This document shows, piece by piece, positions 60,391 to 64,000 of a stretch of DNA of 64,000 bases. Each line of letters opens with the position of its first letter. Positions within the stretch are counted from its first letter, which is position 1. Below the pieces are notes generated by a model, which was not told the DNA's origin, did not search any database, and saw only the letters and a list, made by a program, of their open reading frames with translations. Source of the DNA: Acanthochlamys bracteata (taxonomy: Eukaryota; Streptophyta; Magnoliopsida; Pandanales; Velloziaceae); the NCBI GenBank assembly GCA_019914995.1, contig CM034132.1, positions 312,501 through 376,500 on the forward strand. Reading direction: 5' to 3'. A program made the translations under genes and the position numbers.

Positions 60391-62300
60391 ATGTGGTGCT
60401 GCGGAGGCACGGAAGAAAAGAACTATGGTCCACCACCGAACCAATCCGTCGCTCCTCCAAGTGCTCCCGGTACATTTTCATTCCCTTCATTCAATTTTGA
60501 TTCGAATAACTAGACAATGTTCATCGTTAGTAATCAGAGAAGACATTTCAATCCTTTAATTATGAAGCTTTATGAATGCTGCAGCTGATTTTAGCTAATT
60601 TTCTGCGAACGTTTTCCTAAAGATTTGTTGGTGTTGATTATATGTTAAGTTCAACAATGTAAAATATCTGACTTTTCTGATCATTATTTAAAGGTCATGG
60701 TAGAGAACCAAAAGCTGCTAATAATGCTAGATCTGCTCAGCAGAAGGTGTTACCGATTGAAATACCAGCCATAGCATTGTCCGAGCTTAATAAGCTCACT
60801 AGCAATTTCAGTAAGAAGTCGCTGGTTGGAGAAGGGTCTTATGGACAAGTCTATTATGCTACTTTGAGCACAGGTCAACCTGCTGCGATCAAGAAGTTGG
60901 ATCCAGCGGCATCACAGGATCCGGACTCTGATTTCGCTGCGCAGGTATTGTAGCATCTGATTTTTCTGCTTTGAGATGTTATTTGCTCTTACTTCAAGCT
61001 CACTTTCTTTAATGTGGTCAATGCAGCTATCATTAGTTTCAAGACTAAAAGATGAATACTTCACCAAATTGTTGGGCTACTGTTTAGAGGCAAACAACAG
61101 GATACTAGTATACCAATTTGCTACGAAAGGCTCTCTTCGTGATGTTTTGCATGGTAATTTCAGATGTTTTTATGCTTGACTTGTTAAATGTTCACTTCTG
61201 CGTTACGATTGAAGAGAAAGTTGAATTATATCTTATGCAGGAAAGAAGGGGCAAGAAGATGCTGAACCCGGCCCCATTTTGACATGGAATCAGAGAGTGA
61301 AGATCGCATATGGTGCTGCTAGAGGTTTGGAATATCTTCATGAAAAAGTTCAGCCTCCTATTGTACACAGGGATGTTAGATCCAGCAACGTTCTTCTGTT
61401 TGATGATTATAATTCCAAGATTGCGGATTTCAATTTAACGAACCAGTCACCTGATATGGCTGCCCGTCTACACTCGACAAGAGTTCTAGGAACTTTTGGT
61501 TATCATGCTCCAGAGTAAGAGCTTTTAGTGCTGCATTACCATACTCGTTTAGCTCGTTATTGTCTCATTTGCCAAAGCCATCTGTATTGCTCTGGCATTT
61601 TCCTTCAATAGATAAGGAAATGCCCCTAAAGTGGTAGTTATATATGGTAATCATACGCTCTTGTAAGACGTATGAATTAGTTGTCATTTTGTTCAATTTC
61701 AGGTATGCAATGACTGGGCAGCTGACTCAGAAGAGTGATGTATATAGTTTCGGGGTTATTCTTCTTGAGCTTTTAACTGGAAGAAAGCCGGTAGATCATA
61801 CAATGCCCAAAGGACAGCAGAGTTTAGTTACATGGGTATGCCATATTCGTTAACTTAGTTCAGTATCGGTTTGGTTCTAATCTTTTCTTTTAAATCCTGC
61901 CTCACGCATGGAATTTTGTAGGCAACTCCAAGGTTGAGTGAAGACAAGGTGAAGCAGTGCGTTGATCCAAAGCTACAGGATGATTATCCTCCTAAGGCTG
62001 TAGCAAAGGTACGTTGCATACGATTGATTTGCTATCCTTAGGGAAGTTGTCTTTCTTCCAAGAATTCATCTGTGAATGGCAGTAAGGTTTGAAATTATTA
62101 CGTATACACTTTAGTTAGAAGTTAAAAAGTAAGTAGTAGTGAAATTTTTATACGGTTTATTCTTGGATGCACTTCAGATGGCAGCGGTTGCAGCTCTATG
62201 TGTTCAGTATGAAGCTGATTTCAGACCTAATATGACAATCGTTGTCAAAGCGCTCCAACCTCTTCTCAACAACAGAGCTGGAGCAGACCACCACGCGTGA
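60391..62300 (+). CDS. PTI1-like receptor-like cytoplasmic Ser/Thr kinase
   Basis: PTI1-like kinases are receptor-like cytoplasmic kinases that act downstream of AGC kinases such as OXI1 in immunity and oxidative signalling. Exons: 60391-60469, 60694-60944, 61027-61153, 61241-61514, 61703-61835, 61922-62008 and 62178-62300; 357 residues. The N-terminus MWCCGG has a Cys pair suited to S-acylation. Kinase features: [12 protein letters not shown], Lys93 in [14 protein letters not shown] (Asp197; Arg199 replaces the usual Lys, which is typical of this family), ADFNLTNQ (Asn217 where DFG has Gly, also family-like), [14 protein letters not shown] and [19 protein letters not shown]. The 79 bases ending in the stop codon are repeated immediately downstream, so the final residues sit in a recent tandem duplication. 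Confidence 0.95.
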
Positions 62301-62379
62301 CAGACCTAATTTGTCAATCGTTGTCAAAGCTCTCCAACCTCTTCTCAACAACAGGGCTTGAGCGGACCACCACGCGTGA
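62222..62379 (+). repeat. 79-bp direct tandem duplication across the PTI1-like stop codon
   Basis: Copy 1 (62222-62300) and copy 2 (62301-62379) both start CAGACCTAAT and end CCACCACGCGTGA, with six differences by my count. Copy 1 is the coding end of the kinase; copy 2 follows the TGA directly and lies in the 3' UTR. In its own frame copy 2 reads [15 protein letters not shown] and then stops early, and that peptide is as close to the family consensus as copy 1. Confidence 0.9.
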
Positions 62380-63784
62380 CAGATTACCTGAAGTTGTTCT
62401 TCTTTGGAACTTACTAGATTTTCTTGCTTCAGCTTATACTTTCTAGCATTGAGTAAGTTCTGTTAGATATTCATTGAGTACCAAGATTTGTGTGATTCAG
62501 AATATTCCTGGACAGAATAGAAGTAAATTAGTAGCATACGTTGTATCAAATTTGGTGGAAGGTAACCATGTAGCGGTCTTATATTTTGGATTAAACAGCA
62601 GTCGTTATATGAAGTCAATTGTAGCCTTTTCTGTTCTTTCCTTCTTTTGTTATTTACTAGTAAATGCCATGTTAAGATTGTTTTGCTGTTTATTAATATG
62701 CGGAGTGTAAAGATTATGTGAATTCATTTCTTCGAGATCTCAGATAGTAGTGTTTGCTCTCGAAATTAAGTGGAGATGAAGCTATGAAGTTTTAATAATT
62801 AGAAATTACCAACGGTAAGCTTGAAAAAGAATGATTAGAATGAATTATATTAGGCGGTGAAAACGAATTGAGTCATCCCGCATTTGAATGATGCTGCGTA
62901 CGGAACGTTTGGAAGTAATTACGAAATAAATTTTTTTTTAAATAAAAAATATTTTTATTTTTTTTAAAAATGAATTTTTTTAAAAAAATAAATTTTATTT
63001 TAATATTTTTAAAAAATAATAAAAATATGTAATAAAAAAATTTTATTTCGTAAAATTTTTTTACATTTTTTAAATTTTTAAATAAATTTTTTATATATTT
63101 ATAAAATATATATTAAAAAATATATAATAAAAAAATTGAAAAATAGTTTTGTGAAAAACTAAACCAAACGCGCTCATAGCCTTTCAAGAAAGCCCAAAAA
63201 AAAAACGGAAGACAATTCACCGTCTCCCGAAAGATTTAAAAACTTAGCAGGCACACGCCTCACCACTCGCCCAAACAGCGCCTCTAAGCATAAGTGGACA
63301 TTCTACTTACTGGATTGCATTCGAAACGCTTTTTTTTTAATTTTTTTTATTTCATATTTTTAATATATATTTTATAAATATTTAAAATTTTAAATAATTT
63401 AAAAAAATTTGCGTAATAAAATTATTTTATTATATATTTTTTTATTTTTAAAAAATAAAAATAATAAAACTTGTTTTTAAAAAAAATAAAAATACTTTTC
63501 ATTTTAAAAAACTTCATTCATAAGTACTCCCAAAACGCACCCTAAAACTTATGACACGTTCATGAACGGAAACTTTACATTTCACTCGTTCCCCTAGGAC
63601 AGCTTCATGATTTCTTCAATTTGAACAACGCCGTCCTATACATCTAAGAAGCCTTACAGAACATCAATGATTCCTTCTCATCTGTGAACCTTTTGGAGTA
63701 ACAAATGACCATGACCATAATCTATTTTACTTAGATGGCTATGCATAACGCATGCAAAGCCTGATGATTAAACAGCGTAAATAT
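62380..63784. other. Convergent 3' regions of PTI1-like kinase and BOP1 with AT-rich islands
   Basis: The first roughly 400 bases are the kinase 3' UTR and flank; a frame at 62474-62710 has no family resemblance. Two very AT-rich islands follow, one at 62906-63170 and one ending near 63541. The last 200 bases are the BOP1 3' UTR. I see no gene. Confidence 0.5.
62906..63170. mobile_element. AT-rich MITE-like island bounded by CGTTTGG / CCAAACG
   Basis: The island is about 265 bp, almost entirely A and T, and begins CGTTTGGAAGTAATTA and ends AACTAAACCAAACG, so the outer seven bases are inverted copies. It contains no reading frame. A neighbouring island ends with AAGTACTCCCAAAACGCACC near 63519-63541, whose reverse complement carries a similar GTTTTGGGAGTACTT motif. 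Superfamily and target duplication are not resolved. Confidence 0.4.
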
Positions 63785-64000
63785 TTAGTGACAGTACAGC
63801 CTGATGACTGAATCAGCACCAGCAGTGAACAACCACGGCTGCCTCGGGTGGAACATGCAATCCAGCACTCCTGCAAATTAAAGTTACATTAGCAGGTTGC
63901 TTTTATAAGAGTGACGATGGAAAAACATGAATGGAGGGGAATTGCTAAATGCCATTGGATACTGACCTCTACCGTTCAAACTTTGATGCCCACGTAGAAC
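63785..64000 (-). CDS. BOP1: Ribosome biogenesis protein BOP1 homologue, C-terminal end only
   Basis: BOP1 is part of the PeBoW complex (PES1-BOP1-WDR12) that processes the 27S/32S pre-rRNA and builds the 60S subunit in the nucleolus. Two exons are visible on the minus strand, 64000-63967 and 63870-63785. They read [11 protein letters not shown] and then [20 protein letters not shown], followed by SVIRLYCH and stop, which is the last WD40 blade of BOP1. The junction is GT-AG and keeps the frame (split Gly codon). The rest of the gene, including the BOP1 N-terminal domain, lies beyond the window. Confidence 0.9.

Overview
The window is nuclear DNA from a flowering plant, most likely a eudicot. 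The evidence is the many short AT-rich GT-AG introns, a plant P-type pentatricopeptide (PPR) gene, plant-only families (PTI1-like kinase, MUT9-like/casein-kinase-1-like kinase, At1g61900-type GPI-anchored protein), a miR169 site after an NF-YA stop codon, and a fossil plant Ty3/gypsy gag. I could not name the species. Exon models were built by hand from reading frames, splice dinucleotides and known family sequences. In every complete multi-exon gene the exon lengths sum to a multiple of three.

Layout, left to right: 3' end of an NF-YA transcription factor gene (+); GPI mannosyltransferase 2 / PIG-V (+); an uncharacterised, probably plastid, protein (-) with two G-boxes upstream; a single-exon P-class PPR protein (-); RMC1/Mic1-like protein (-) head-to-head with VPS39/VAM6 (+); At1g61900-like GPI-anchored protein (+); a methyltransferase-like, probably plastid, protein (-); a large NST1-like nuclear-type protein (-); a decayed Ty3/gypsy gag-protease fragment (-); a MUT9-like/HD16-type kinase (+); a 3.3 kb putative solo LTR with a perfect 5-bp target duplication, sitting beside a RING-H2-like fragment; mitochondrial CDP-DAG synthase TAM41 (+); TMCO1 homologue (+); PTI1-like kinase (+) with a 79-bp tandem duplication covering its stop codon; and the last two exons of a BOP1 ribosome-biogenesis gene (-).

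Most genes are unrelated housekeeping or signalling genes. The clear functional pairing is RMC1 and VPS39. RMC1 belongs to the MON1-CCZ1 complex that activates the late-endosomal GTPase Rab7, and VPS39 belongs to the HOPS tether that acts with Rab7 at the vacuole. They are transcribed divergently, with about 2 kb between their start codons. The rest of the non-genic DNA is AT-rich spacer, MITE-like islands and simple repeats. I see no organelle insertion, CRISPR array, rRNA or tRNA. I did not find a convincing wholly new system; the most useful leads are listed as findings.
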